This document shows positions 28,337-37,155 of a stretch of 64,000 nt of DNA, piece after piece (positions within the stretch are counted from its first letter, which is position 1; the number at the start of each line of letters is the position of its first letter). Source of the stretch: Nostoc sp. JL33 (GTDB lineage: Bacteria > Cyanobacteriota > Cyanobacteriia > Cyanobacteriales > Nostocaceae); the NCBI RefSeq assembly GCF_017114985.1, contig NZ_JABXKP010000038.1:76736-140735 (forward strand), in the 5' to 3' direction. Both the position numbers and the translations under genes were made by a program. The notes under the pieces are model-generated. The model was not told where the DNA came from. It made no database searches and saw only the letters and a program-made list of their open reading frames with translations.

Positions 28337-29119
28337 GTGTTGACCAGTTTACAAAATTCCTTAGTCAAACAAATCCGCAAACTCCACTCCACGAAGGAAC
28401 GGCACAAGCAGGAGTTATTTTTGCTGGAAGGGACGCACCTGCTAGAGGAAGCTTGTGCGGTGAATTACCCACTAGAAACAGTCTGTTGTACCCCAGAATG
28501 GCAAGCAGCCCATCCTTCGCTGTGGGAGGAAGCTTGTAGCCGATGCGATCGCGCCGAAATTGTCAGTAGAGAAGTATTGGATGCGATCGCTACTACAGTC
28601 CAACCGGATGGTGTGGTGGCAACGGCAAAACGAAGTGTTGGCCAAACTCAAATACCATTTACTGGTTTAGTGCTAGCTTTAGAAACAGTGCAAGATCCCG
28701 GCAACCTGGGGACGATGATCCGCACTGCTGCTGCGGCTGGAGCATCGGGTTTGTGGGTAAGTGGAGATAGTGTAGATTTAGACAGTCCCAAAGTTCTCCG
28801 GGCTTCAGCAGGACAATGGTTTCGCCTAGCAACAGCCGTAACCGAAGATTTAAAAGCGACAGTCCAACAAAGTCAGCAGGCAGGAATGCAGGTAGTAGCA
28901 ACCTTACCCAGTGCGACTTTAACTTATTGGGAGGTGGACTGGCGAAAACCCAGTTTAATTTTACTGGGAAATGAAGGTGCTGGATTGTCGGCAGATTTAG
29001 CAGCGATCGCAGATCAGCAAGTTAGAATTCCTTTGAGTCCTGGGGTAGAATCTTTGAATGTAGCGATCGCAGCCGCTTTAATGTTGTACGAAGCTCGGCG
29101 GCAAATCATTTGTCAGTAA
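28337..29119 (+). CDS. TrmH/SpoU family RNA 2'-O-methyltransferase
   Basis: A 260-residue SPOUT methyltransferase that adds a methyl group to a ribose 2'-OH in tRNA or rRNA. An N-terminal substrate-binding domain (about 1-95, with K-L-H-S-T-K-E-R-H near 16-24) precedes the knotted domain, which shows the family motifs: V-Q-D-P-G-N-L-G-T-M-I-R-T-A-A-A near 117-132, L-L-G-N-E-G-A-G-L near 213-221 and I-P-L-S-P-G-V-E-S-L-N-V near 232-243. Start is a GTG at 28337. It might be the rRNA-modifying RlmB type, but the target nucleotide cannot be read from sequence. Confidence 0.93.
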   Translation: MLTSLQNSLVKQIRKLHSTKERHKQELFLLEGTHLLEEACAVNYPLETVCCTPEWQAAHPSLWEEACSRCDRAEIVSREVLDAIATTVQPDGVVATAKRSVGQTQIPFTGLVLALETVQDPGNLGTMIRTAAAAGASGLWVSGDSVDLDSPKVLRASAGQWFRLATAVTEDLKATVQQSQQAGMQVVATLPSATLTYWEVDWRKPSLILLGNEGAGLSADLAAIADQQVRIPLSPGVESLNVAIAAALMLYEARRQIICQ

Positions 29120-29139
29120 TGAATTTTAACTTTTTACCT

Positions 29140-29382
29140 TTATTTCGTTTTTGTTCTTTCTTCGAGATATTTTTCAATATCAGCAACTGCGTCCTCAAGA
29201 GCCGCTAAATCAATATTTGTCAAGTCTTGATCTAGTTCGACTTCACTGGGACTACTAGTATGCACTTGGGGGATCTCTTCTTCCTCAGTCGAACTTTCTT
29301 GTAAGATATCCTCCAACTCTTCGAGGGATTCTTGAAACACTTGATCAGCGACGCGGCGCTGTTGTGGCTGAATTGGCTCCAT
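29140..29382 (-). CDS. Small acidic protein of unknown function
   Basis: An 80-residue, strongly acidic protein from the ATG at 29382 (M-E-P-I-Q-P-Q-Q-R-R-V-A). It is dominated by glutamates with a predicted helix at E-E-L-E-D-I-L-Q-E and another at the C-terminus (A-L-E-D-A-V-A-D-I-E-K-Y). The frame extends to a TTG at 29502, adding 40 residues of beta-like sequence (A-K-F-K-F-V-G-T-A), so a longer form is possible; no ribosome site decides between them. It converges on the TrmH-family gene. I do not recognise a family. Confidence 0.5.
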   Translation of the reverse strand: MEPIQPQQRRVADQVFQESLEELEDILQESSTEEEEIPQVHTSSPSEVELDQDLTNIDLAALEDAVADIEKYLEERTKTK

Positions 29383-29750
29383 AATATTGATTTGAAAATC
29401 CTGATTTACTGACTTAATTTGGATTGCAGTTCCGACAAATTTAAATTTTGCAGTTGTAACATCATAGTTGTGTGCTGTATCAACTTTAGCAGTGGTTATC
29501 AAGAATATCGATACTTGGCTTTGATCACCCTTGCCAAGCTGTCTCCAATCGCTAGGACTTGTATTTTTGCAAAGACTATGAAATACTCCTGAGATATTCT
29601 ACGGTAATTTGACCGATAAACAGTAGTATATTCAATAGTATGTGATGCCGCTCTGGCATCCAAATTAGGCGATGTCTAGCAACAAGCCCGGAGTAACAAA
29701 AACGTCTTTGGGGCTGCACGCCTACGCAATATTTACAAGGAAAGTATTCT
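29383..29750. other. Gap upstream of the glutathione transferase
   Basis: 368 bases. The left 120 bases may be the 5' part of a longer version of the small acidic protein. The rest should hold the promoter of the glutathione transferase gene, whose ATG is preceded by AAGGAA. No other element is evident. Confidence 0.5.
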
Positions 29751-30434
29751 ATGAGCAGCGTACAACTTTACTTTGCTAAAGCCTCCACCTTCTCCCAAAG
29801 AACCCGTGTGGTTTTACTGGAAAAAGGAATTGACTTTAGCGCCACTGAAATTGACTTACAAAACAAACCAGATGGCTACACACAGATTTCGCGCTACGGC
29901 AAAGTCCCTGCGATCAAACATGGGGATATCGAAATTTATGAGTCTGCCATCATCAACGAATATCTTGATGAAGTCTTTCCAGAACCAGCTTTATTACCTC
30001 GCGATCCAGGTGCTAAAGCGATCGCTCGAATCTGGATTGACTATGCCAACACTCGGTTTGTACCCGCCTTTAACAAATTCCTCCGTGGTAAAGATGCTCA
30101 AGAACAGGGACAGGGACAAAGAGAGTTTTTGGAATCTCTGTTGTACATTGAGCAAGAAGGGCTAGGGAAGCTATCTGGTGATGGCCCTTACTGGTTAGGA
30201 GATCAGCTGAGTTTGGTTGATATCAGCTTCTATCCTTGGTTTGAACGCTTGCCCCTTTTGGAACACTTCCGCAATTTCACCTTACCAACAGAAACCCCTC
30301 GCTTGCAGAAATGGTGGAATACTGTGCGCGATCGCGAGTCAATTCAGGCTGTGGAAAATCCTGCAAGCTTCTATATAGAAAGATTTGCCAAAATTCTTGG
30401 TGCGCCCACTGCCGTTGCTTCTGCTCAAAAATAG
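29751..30434 (+). CDS. Glutathione S-transferase family protein
   Basis: A 227-residue GST. The N-terminal thioredoxin-like domain contains [12 protein letters not shown] near 15-26, the cis-proline loop G-K-V-P-A-I near 50-55 and the glutathione gamma-glutamyl site [10 protein letters not shown] near 64-73. The helical C-terminal domain has the D-I-S-F-Y-P-W-F N-capping-type stretch. A serine in S-T-F-S-Q-R is the likely catalytic residue. It is followed after 82 bases by a CmcJ-type oxidoreductase on the same strand, suggesting a small pathway or a detoxification unit. The substrate is unknown. Confidence 0.9.
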   Translation: MSSVQLYFAKASTFSQRTRVVLLEKGIDFSATEIDLQNKPDGYTQISRYGKVPAIKHGDIEIYESAIINEYLDEVFPEPALLPRDPGAKAIARIWIDYANTRFVPAFNKFLRGKDAQEQGQGQREFLESLLYIEQEGLGKLSGDGPYWLGDQLSLVDISFYPWFERLPLLEHFRNFTLPTETPRLQKWWNTVRDRESIQAVENPASFYIERFAKILGAPTAVASAQK

Positions 30435-30516
30435 GGAGTAGGGAATGGGGAGTAGGGAATAAAACCCTATGTATACATTAGTAAAACTTTGTTGAATTCA
30501 CTGGGAGATTTAACCC

Positions 30517-31368
30517 ATGAGCTTAGACAGTCAATTGTTCAAGGAACTACCGCACGTTGAGGGAGAACTTAATTACCTCGCTCCCACAGCAGAGAAACCT
30601 GTTAACTACACCTACGATCCACCGCCAGGCATTCCACAGCGAAGCGGGAAGTATGAGGTACGCACACTCCCTATCTATAATGCTCGGACGATCTCACAAG
30701 AGGTGTCCTTGGATCAACAGGGATTCGCCTTGACCGAACACCACAGCACTGTTAAAGACTTTTATGATCAAGATGAGGTGCGCCGCGTTTACTACCCTGA
30801 GACCGAGCAATTCCTCAAGGATTTGACAGGTGCCCAAAGGGTGATAGTGTTCGATCACAATCTCCGTAATGCCGAACGAGCGAAGCAGGGTGAGCAAGGG
30901 ATAAAGACGCCAGTAAGGGGCGTACACAACGACTTCACCGCCAAGTCTGGCTATAGTCGCGCCCGTACCGTGTTGGAAACAATCGGTACTGAAGACCCCG
31001 ATGAGCTTCTACAGCACAGATTCAGTGTAGTCAACCTCTGGCGACCGATCGCAGGGCCAGTTCAGGAGTCTCCATTAGCCGTGTGTGACGCCCAAAGTAT
31101 CGCACCGACAGACCTCGTGGCTACCGATCTTGTGTATCGCGATCGCATCGGCGAAACTTATGCAGTCACGTATAACCCGAAACATCAGTGGTTTTACTTT
31201 CCGCAAATGCAACGAACCGAAGCGCTACTCATCAAGTGTTTTGACTCAGCACAGTCAGGTTTGGCACGGTTCGCCGCCCACACCGCATTTGATGACCCCA
31301 CAAGCCAGCCGGATGCCCCGCCACGCGAGAGTATCGAGTTGCGGACGTTGGTTTTCTACGCCGCATAA
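30517..31368 (+). CDS. CmcJ/NvfI family oxidoreductase
   Basis: A 283-residue protein of the CmcJ-like family, named after a protein of cephamycin C 7-alpha-methoxylation; fungal relatives act in secondary metabolism. Family marks are the N-terminal N-Y-x-Y-D-P-P region (Y-T-Y-D-P-P-P-G), V-F-D-H-N-L-R near 110-116, V-H-N-D-F-T near 136-141, and W-R-P-I near 174-177, followed by C-D-A-Q-S-I and Y-F-P-Q-M near 226-230. The H-N-D and D-H residues are candidates for metal binding. It sits behind a glutathione transferase. No biosynthetic cluster (NRPS/PKS) surrounds it. Confidence 0.85.
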   Translation: MSLDSQLFKELPHVEGELNYLAPTAEKPVNYTYDPPPGIPQRSGKYEVRTLPIYNARTISQEVSLDQQGFALTEHHSTVKDFYDQDEVRRVYYPETEQFLKDLTGAQRVIVFDHNLRNAERAKQGEQGIKTPVRGVHNDFTAKSGYSRARTVLETIGTEDPDELLQHRFSVVNLWRPIAGPVQESPLAVCDAQSIAPTDLVATDLVYRDRIGETYAVTYNPKHQWFYFPQMQRTEALLIKCFDSAQSGLARFAAHTAFDDPTSQPDAPPRESIELRTLVFYAA

Positions 31369-31497
31369 GTAATAAGCAGGGGGGAATAATGCAATGCCCA
31401 ATTCCCCCTTTACTGCAATTCAAATCTTGGTTGAAAGAAACGGGGATATCATTTTGGTTGCTAATACTTGCTATTGCCAAGACCGCCATAACTAGTT

Positions 31498-31737
31498 TTA
31501 GCGTTCTTGAGGGGCACACCACTGAGCTATTGGTTCAATTCGTGCTTGTTGCATCAATTCCAAAAGCTGCGATTGATTACAACCATAGGTAGATGCTAAT
31601 AATTCCTCGCCTTGTTTTTTTGCCTCGTCGGCAGATACACCAAAGGTGATGATTTCTTCGTCTTGGTTAGCTGTAATCCTCTCAACTGGAATGATACAGA
31701 TATATTGCGCTTCATTATGTCTTATTTGTTGCACCAT
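31498..31737 (-). CDS. Small conserved hypothetical protein
   Basis: A 79-residue soluble protein (M-V-Q-Q-I-R-H-N-E-A-Q-Y) with a central helix D-E-A-K-K-Q-G-E-E-L-L and a C-terminal helix. An AGG about eight bases upstream is a weak ribosome site. It resembles short cyanobacterial hypothetical proteins but I cannot name a family. It lies convergent to the CmcJ-type gene, with 129 bases between stops. Confidence 0.5.
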   Translation of the reverse strand: MVQQIRHNEAQYICIIPVERITANQDEEIITFGVSADEAKKQGEELLASTYGCNQSQLLELMQQARIEPIAQWCAPQER

Positions 31738-32162
31738 TATTTACCTGCCATTTCACTGTTAATTGTGTCTATTTTCAAGTCTAGATAAATCACAAGTGAA
31801 AGTGAAACAGAGTCAGTATTTAAGTAGTTTGTGATTTGAAGAACATTAACTTTTATACGTGGTTAAGAGAACGTTAAGAATTCTCTCAAAATTGCCAAAT
31901 TTTCGAGTGCAAATACTTACGTATGGGAAAATCAAGTTAAACATCAACAAATATCTTTTTGTAAATTTTTGTTTTTTAGATTTCAGTAATGCGTTGAGAC
32001 ACATGCATTGGCACTCACTGCATGGATTAATTTAAATCTGTGTTGGTAATCTCTGGGAGTCAGTAAATAAAAGCTGATACCCCCAAAGATCAGCTTTTTT
32101 TACTCAATGCAAGCTGAAGGCATTTAGTCAGTTCAAGTTTCATAAAAATTGGAGGTTATAAA
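31738..32162. other. Gap with an orphan terminator; leader of the 45-residue protein
   Basis: 425 bases without a recognised gene. A strong terminator at 32071-32101 points right but has no gene before it on that strand, so a short RNA ending there, or an attenuator in the leader of the next gene, is possible. Confidence 0.5.
32071..32101 (+). terminator. Orphan Rho-independent terminator
   Basis: Stem AAGCTGAT / ATCAGCTT, a ten-base loop with ACCCCCAAAG, then TTTTTTT. It lies 62 bases upstream of the start codon of the small membrane protein and has no protein gene in front of it. Confidence 0.75.
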
Positions 32163-32300
32163 ATGGCAATTCGGAATAACTTAGTCACCAATTTCTGGGA
32201 AAGAGTACAAAAAGATTCAGTTAGTTGGGGATCGTTAGCTCTTTGGATCAGTGCATTAGTTGTTATGTTAGTAATGCTTACAATGTTTTCTAACGCTTAA
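32163..32300 (+). CDS. Small single-span membrane protein (45 residues)
   Basis: Below the usual length cut-off. The ATG at 32163 is preceded by GGAGG with seven bases between, a strong ribosome site. The 45 residues start M-A-I-R-N-N-L-V-T-N-F-W-E-R-V with a charged, amphipathic first part. One hydrophobic helix follows from about residue 24 to 42 (L-A-L-W-I-S-A-L-V-V-M-L-V-M). This layout is typical of small thylakoid or plasma-membrane subunits, but I do not recognise the family. Confidence 0.7.
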   Translation: MAIRNNLVTNFWERVQKDSVSWGSLALWISALVVMLVMLTMFSNA

Positions 32301-32382
32301 TCTCAGCAAGGTTATTATAGTTCCTGGGCAACAGCCTGGGAACTAACATAGGGTAGAGTTTCATCCCTAGAAAACTCAAATT

Positions 32383-32697
32383 ATGAACTACAAAATTCTG
32401 GCAACAGTCGTAGTGCTAGCTACTACTAGCTTTGTTACTCCTGTTAAATCTCAAGAAACTACTACCGACACTCCAGCAAAATCGAATCAAGTTTTGAATG
32501 CTTGTATCCAAAATCAAGCAGAAACTTTACCAAATCCCTTTAGTGATGTGCCATCAGAGCATTGGGCTTTTAAAGCAGTTATGACTATGCACTACTGCGG
32601 CGCATTCCGTAAAGCTACGCCACCAGCTTTATTTCAAAAACTGCGACCAACAAATAGCCAGGAGCGATCGCAGAAAGAACCGCAGTTTCAAAAATAG
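32383..32697 (+). CDS. Secreted protein with an SLH-like segment
   Basis: A 104-residue protein with a signal peptide (M-N-Y-K-I-L-A-T-V-V-V-L, likely cleaved near V-K-S at residue 23). The mature part holds one S-layer-homology-like unit, F-S-D-V-P-S-E-H-W-A-F-K-A-V near residues 53-66, followed by C-G-A-F. One such unit is less than the three in true cell-wall anchors, so the function is unclear. It follows the 45-residue membrane protein by 82 bases and could share its transcript. Confidence 0.7.
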   Translation: MNYKILATVVVLATTSFVTPVKSQETTTDTPAKSNQVLNACIQNQAETLPNPFSDVPSEHWAFKAVMTMHYCGAFRKATPPALFQKLRPTNSQERSQKEPQFQK

Positions 32698-32798
32698 GGC
32701 GTTGGTGACTAAAGATATAAAAGTTTGAGTAGCAACCGCCGATTGAAATTTCGATGGACGTTGAGATGAAAAGAATTGTGGTAAATGTAAAAAGTTTA

Positions 32799-33377
32799 CT
32801 ATTCGGTGTCTAATGGTATTTTTGCCTTTTGAAACACCTGCTCAACAGTAAATTCCAACCCCTCAAATAAAGAATCTTTGAGTAATTCTTCTCCCATATA
32901 AGTTTGTGGTGCTGCATCTGGATAAAAAACAGTAATGCTTCTCGCTTTACTATCTACCACCCACACCCGCAGTACCTTAGCATCTAAATAGTGTTTGGCT
33001 TTAGCTGCCATTTGTCCAAAGGTTTGTCCTGGGGAAATAATCTCAATCACCAAATCAGGAGGAACAGGACAAGCTTCGTTTTCATCCCAGTTGGCAGGTA
33101 AACGTTCATAAGAAATGTACAAAATATCTGGAATTGGCATCCAATCTCGCCCCCGACGGGTTAATGCAACAGCCCATTCCGGGCAAACTTCTCCTTTCCC
33201 CTCACACGATTGCTCAATCAAATTGAGAAGGACGCGGGTAAGTTTTGCGTGAAAAAATTTTGGTGACATTTTAGGAATTGCTTGACCATCAACAAGTTCA
33301 TAAGTTATATCTCCCTCACCTGGAGAAAGATTTAAGAACTCTTGCAAGGTTAATTGATTTTTAGCTTGGAGTATCAT
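32799..33377 (-). CDS. Uma2 family (DUF820) PD-(D/E)XK nuclease-like protein
   Basis: A 192-residue member of the Uma2 family, expanded to dozens of copies in many Nostoc genomes. Family marks are the N-terminal Y-E-L-V-D-G near 26-31, P-D-I-L-Y-I near 79-84, P-P-D-L-V-I-E-I-I-S-P near 103-113 and the V-W-V-V-D near 138-142; the E-I-I-S-P part is the acidic core of the restriction-like fold. No DNA target or biological role is established for most members. It starts at an ATG at 33377. Confidence 0.9.
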   Translation of the reverse strand: MILQAKNQLTLQEFLNLSPGEGDITYELVDGQAIPKMSPKFFHAKLTRVLLNLIEQSCEGKGEVCPEWAVALTRRGRDWMPIPDILYISYERLPANWDENEACPVPPDLVIEIISPGQTFGQMAAKAKHYLDAKVLRVWVVDSKARSITVFYPDAAPQTYMGEELLKDSLFEGLEFTVEQVFQKAKIPLDTE

Positions 33378-33458
33378 GGCTCAATAATTCATAATTCGTA
33401 ATTTGAAGGACAGAGTAACTAATTTTTATTCTGGCTCCTGAATTCTTTTTTAGATTGT

Positions 33459-34592
33459 TCAGATCCCTCGCAAAACTTGCCGAATAATATCTGATGGCAC
33501 CTCATCGGTAACTGTTACTACACCAATCTCTGTTGGTAAAACGAACCGCACTTTCCCCGCTTTGACTTTCTTATCTAACTGCAACGCGTCAATAATTGCT
33601 TCAATATCTACCCCAGATGGTAACTGAGTCGGTAAACCTGCTTTTTGAATTAAAGCATTTTGACGTTCCGCGTCTTCCTTTTCCCACATTCCCAATTCCA
33701 CAGCAATTTGACCGGCTGCTACCATGCCAATGGCCACCGCTTCACCGTGATTTACTAGACGATAACCAGTCAAACTTTCGACTGCATGACCGATGGTATG
33801 TCCATAGTTGAGAATCGCCCGCAATCCGCCTTCTTTCTCATCTTTGCTAACAACATCAGCTTTAGCTTGACAAGAGCGCATCAATATGGTATGTATCAAC
33901 TCAGGTTTTACATAGCGGAGTTGGTCGAGACGTTTACTTGCTTCCAATTGGGCAAACAATTCGGCATCCCAAATTACACCATATTTAATAACTTCTGCCA
34001 TTCCGGCGCGAAACTCACGCATAGGTAGAGTTTTCAATACTTCTGGGTCAATCAAAACCAAACGCGGTTGATGGAATGCCCCAATCAGGTTTTTGCCGTG
34101 GGGATGATTCACGCCAGTTTTGCCACCAATTGCCGAATCCACCATCGCCAAGAGAGTTGTAGGCACTTGGACAACATTAATGCCGCGCAGCCAAGTTGCG
34201 GCTGCAAAGCCAGTCATATCGCCAATTACACCTCCGCCCAAAGCCACCATAGTAGAAGAACGTTCTAGGCGGTTTTCTAAGGCGATATCGTAAAGTTTTT
34301 GGATGGAATTGAGGGTTTTGTAGCGTTCCCCTGGTGGTAGGGTGCAGCTAGCAACTTCAAATCCAGCAGATTTTAGGGATGCGATCGCTCTTTCCCCAAA
34401 ATGCTTAAAAATAGTAGGATTAGAAACCAACAATACCTTCTTGCCTAGCTTGAGACTGGCCATCTGCTGACCCAGTTGATCTAAGCTCGAAGATGCGTTA
34501 GCGTAGCTCAACGTTCGCGTAGCGTCTCGCAGAGAAGTTATCGCAATCTCATAAGACTGCTCTGGTAAATTTACATTAATTACAGAAGTCAT
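33459..34592 (-). CDS. aroB: 3-dehydroquinate synthase
   Basis: AroB converts DAHP to 3-dehydroquinate in the shikimate pathway, using NAD and a divalent metal. The nucleotide and active-site stretches [26 protein letters not shown] and metal histidines in [11 protein letters not shown] are present. I use the ATG at 34592 (377 residues); the longer frame from 34703 starts with translated repeat sequence. Unusual: about 14 residues (near 19-32, [14 protein letters not shown]) are encoded by a palindromic Nostoc repeat lodged in frame near the N-terminus. Confidence 0.95.
   Translation of the reverse strand: MTSVINVNLPEQSYEIAITSLRDATRTLSYANASSSLDQLGQQMASLKLGKKVLLVSNPTIFKHFGERAIASLKSAGFEVASCTLPPGERYKTLNSIQKLYDIALENRLERSSTMVALGGGVIGDMTGFAAATWLRGINVVQVPTTLLAMVDSAIGGKTGVNHPHGKNLIGAFHQPRLVLIDPEVLKTLPMREFRAGMAEVIKYGVIWDAELFAQLEASKRLDQLRYVKPELIHTILMRSCQAKADVVSKDEKEGGLRAILNYGHTIGHAVESLTGYRLVNHGEAVAIGMVAAGQIAVELGMWEKEDAERQNALIQKAGLPTQLPSGVDIEAIIDALQLDKKVKAGKVRFVLPTEIGVVTVTDEVPSDIIRQVLRGI
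34495..34537. repeat. Palindromic Nostoc repeat inside aroB
   Basis: CGTTCGCGTAGCGTCTCGC with its flanks matches the palindromic unit at about 12610-12690 and about 42725-42770. Here it is part of the aroB coding sequence and its translation makes the extra residues near the AroB N-terminus. Confidence 0.8.
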
Positions 34593-34637
34593 TGCCCAAC
34601 CCCAAACTAGCGCCCGTGGGCTGTATTGTATCGCAAT

Positions 34638-34673
34638 CTGGGGAGTGGGGAGTGGGGAGTGGGGAGTGGGGGG
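34638..34673. repeat. 7-bp tandem repeat (GGGGAGT)
   Basis: GGGGAGT is repeated about four to five times. The same unit occurs inside smc at 47237-47268 and, in altered form, behind apcE (about 7297-7320) and in the flv3-flv1 gap. It is the heptamer type of short tandemly repeated repetitive sequence known from heterocystous cyanobacteria. Confidence 0.88.
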
Positions 34674-34822
34674 ATGAGGGAGCAGGGGGAGAAATAAATT
34701 CAAAATTCAAAATTAAAGAACTTCTGCCTTCTGCCTCCTCTTTCCCAATGCCCCATGCCCAATGCCCAATACCCAACAACTAATGATTCAATAGATTTAG
34801 GAAGTATTGTGGAGAAAAATAA

Positions 34823-34918
34823 ATGTTTGCGATTGCAGCTTACATCGGCTTTTTAGCTTTGTTCTTTGGTTTGGCTGTCGGTCTGCTGTTCGGTCTGCGG
34901 ACTGCCAAGATAATTTAG
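34823..34918 (+). CDS. petL: Cytochrome b6f complex subunit PetL
   Basis: A 31-residue single-span membrane protein ([16 protein letters not shown] at the N-terminus, basic end L-R-T-A-K-I-I). The pattern of a short polar start, one hydrophobic helix with small residues and a basic tail matches PetL, a peripheral small subunit that stabilises the cytochrome b6f complex in thylakoids. The ATG is preceded by GGAG at a distance of about nine bases. It stands alone, without other pet genes nearby, which is usual for petL. PetM and PetN have different sequences, so they are less likely. Confidence 0.75.
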   Translation: MFAIAAYIGFLALFFGLAVGLLFGLRTAKII

Positions 34919-34925
34919 CCAAAAC

Positions 34926-34993
34926 TCTTGTGGGGCGGGCATCTTGCCTGCCCTCAGTTTACTCAGGACGGGCGAGATGCCCATCCCACAAGA
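34926..34993. repeat. Long inverted repeat of the GGGCATCTTGCCC family
   Basis: The left arm CTTGTGGGGCGGGCATC and the right arm GATGCCCATCCCACAAG can pair across a spacer of about 35 bases, and each arm also contains the small hairpin GGGC..GCCC found at 15463, 22241 and 53908. It lies eight bases after the petL stop and seven before the bioB stop, so it is well placed to separate two convergent transcripts. Confidence 0.82.
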
Positions 34994-34999
34994 AGATAT

Positions 35000-36007
35000 T
35001 TATCCCACAACAGCCGGACTTGCTACCTTCTGTTGTCTTTGGGAAGGCGATCGCATTCCCAAACCAAGTAAGTTCAGCATTTCTCGATCGCTATCATAAT
35101 CTGGACAGGGAGTTGTCACTGTCAACATCTTGTTGTCGTCGCTGGAAAAGATAGAATTTGCTCCTGCCATAAAGCAGAAAGCTTGTTCTACTTGGGAAAG
35201 TCTAGCCCTACCGGCACTAAGACGCACATCGGAAGCTGGCATTAAAATCCTAGCTGTGGCAATCATCCGCACAATATCCCAAATGGGGACATCAGGCTGA
35301 TTTTCTAAGGGTGTCCCCGGTACTTGTGAAAGAATATTAATTGGCACAGACTCTGGATGCGGATGTAAGTTTGCCAGAGTTTGTAACATCCCAACCCGGT
35401 GATCGACAGTTTCGCCCAAACCCAGGATACCGCCGGAACATACGGTAACATTTGTCTGACGGACATTCTCAATTGTGTTCAAGCGATCGCTATATGTCCT
35501 CGTGGTAATAATTGTGTTGTAATATTCCTGCGAGGTATCTAAGTTATGGTTGTAGGCGTAAAGTCCCGCTTCTTCCAATTTCCGGGCCTGATTTGCTGTC
35601 AACATCCCCAGAGTGCAGCACACTTCTAAACCCATTGCGGTTACATCCTTGACCATTTCCAGGACTTCCTCAAATTGTGAGTTATCCCGCACTTCCCGCC
35701 AAGCAGCACCCATGCAAATGCGACTAACACCAGTTTCTTTAGCTTTCTGGGCGATGCTAACTACCGTTTCCTTTTCTAGGAGTGCTTCCGCCTTTACCTC
35801 TGTTTTATAACGGGAAGATTGGGCACAGTAACTACAATCTTCTGGACAACCTCCCGTTTTAATAGATATGAGCTTACAAACTTGTATTTTTGTTGAGTCA
35901 TGATATTGGCGATGCACGCTAGCAGCTTGATAAATAAGCTCTAGCAATGGCATGTTGTATATCGCCCGAATCTCTAATTCCTGCCAATCGTAGCGTATTC
36001 CCACCAC
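35000..36007 (-). CDS. bioB: Biotin synthase
   Basis: A 335-residue radical-SAM enzyme that inserts sulphur into dethiobiotin, the last step of biotin synthesis. The radical-SAM cluster motif [11 protein letters not shown] is near residue 53. Further family marks are G-A-A-W-R near 98-102, Y-N-H-N-L-D-T-S near 152-159, and G-L-G-E-T-x2-H-R near 196-204. The arginine of the second cluster site is in the R-L-S-A-G-R-A stretch near 262-268. Start is a GTG at 36007. Other bio genes are not in the window. Confidence 0.96.
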   Translation of the reverse strand: MVGIRYDWQELEIRAIYNMPLLELIYQAASVHRQYHDSTKIQVCKLISIKTGGCPEDCSYCAQSSRYKTEVKAEALLEKETVVSIAQKAKETGVSRICMGAAWREVRDNSQFEEVLEMVKDVTAMGLEVCCTLGMLTANQARKLEEAGLYAYNHNLDTSQEYYNTIITTRTYSDRLNTIENVRQTNVTVCSGGILGLGETVDHRVGMLQTLANLHPHPESVPINILSQVPGTPLENQPDVPIWDIVRMIATARILMPASDVRLSAGRARLSQVEQAFCFMAGANSIFSSDDNKMLTVTTPCPDYDSDREMLNLLGLGMRSPSQRQQKVASPAVVG

Positions 36008-36304
36008 ATCACTATCCTTCTTGTAGACTGGGTTAAATCTTGAGCTGTCTTTTGGTTGAATCTCCTGCGGTACAGCGTTTGGGCAAAGCGATTTTATCGA
36101 AATTATGCCGCGTACTGTGCTTTATCACCCATTGGCTCTCAATCCTTGCGCTCTAGATATTAGACATCAGCTTATCAAGATTTTGGTGGAATGGCTGATT
36201 AAGAGCAAAAATACTCACTTCACTGCTGCTAAAGCGGAGGTATGAGAGAATTTACAAAATTAGCGAGAATGTTTTGGGAAGAGATCCTGTAGATTAAGTA
36301 ATTT

Positions 36305-36880
36305 ATGATATCAAAACTGCCACTAATTACAAGCGATCGCCTATTATTACGAGCAGCGATCCATGAAGATATACCACAAATTATCAAATATTTCACTGAT
36401 AACAAAACTTATCTCACCCCATTCTATCCTGTTTGGGCTGATGGTTTTTTCACTGAAGAATATTGGCAGTACCAGATAGAGAATAGTTTTCTGGAATTTA
36501 TCAATGGGCAATCATTAAAACTATTTATTTTTACTAAAAAAAATCCCACTGTAATTATTGGAACTGTCAATTATAGTAATTTTGTCCGAGGTGCCGCTCA
36601 TTTTTGCTATGTGGGATATAGCCTTGCTGAAAATAAACAAGGTAAAGGATATATGACAGAAGGGCTAAAAGCCACAACTCAATATCTCTTTCAAGAGTTA
36701 AATTTTCACCGGGTTATGGCTAATTACATGCCTCACAATCGGCGCAGTGGCAATGTACTCAAAAGACTCGGCTTTGTCGTTGAAGGATATGCTAGAGACT
36801 ATTTGTTAATTAATGGGCAATGGGAAGATCATATTCTCACAAGTCTTACCAATCCTAATTGGCAAGCACCTAAATTTTAA
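36305..36880 (+). CDS. GNAT family N-acetyltransferase (RimJ/RimL type)
   Basis: A 191-residue acetyltransferase using acetyl-CoA, similar to enzymes that acetylate ribosomal protein N-termini. The GNAT motif A region is Y-S-L-A-E-N-K-Q-G-K-G-Y-M-T-E-G-L near 106-122, and the C-terminal N-x-R-S-G-N-V-L-K-R-L-G-F-V-V-E-G near 145-161 is characteristic of the RimJ/RimL subgroup. The acceptor is not predictable. No operon partner is evident; the neighbour on the left is transcribed away. Confidence 0.93.
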   Translation: MISKLPLITSDRLLLRAAIHEDIPQIIKYFTDNKTYLTPFYPVWADGFFTEEYWQYQIENSFLEFINGQSLKLFIFTKKNPTVIIGTVNYSNFVRGAAHFCYVGYSLAENKQGKGYMTEGLKATTQYLFQELNFHRVMANYMPHNRRSGNVLKRLGFVVEGYARDYLLINGQWEDHILTSLTNPNWQAPKF

Positions 36881-37155
36881 AAATGGCTGGGTATAATTGT
36901 CAAAAATATTTATTTTATTTCCTAACTATCCCTGCTTCGGAATTTCCTTTTTTAGTAATGGTATAATATCTTAGTTTGAATTAATTTGAGATATCAGTTG
37001 TGAATATCCACGAATTCATAGCAAATTCATAATAAATACACAACAACTCCACAAGCAAATGCAATAGTAATATTTGTTCACTACTCGGCTCAGTTATCAA
37101 GGTTCGCTTTAGCCGATGTGTCCAATTTTATTAAATGTTTGAGGAGTTTTTCAAA

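Noticed and set aside
36105-36245. 46-codon frame between bioB and the acetyltransferase
   Set aside because: No ribosome site and no family recognised; could be a relic but cannot be supported.
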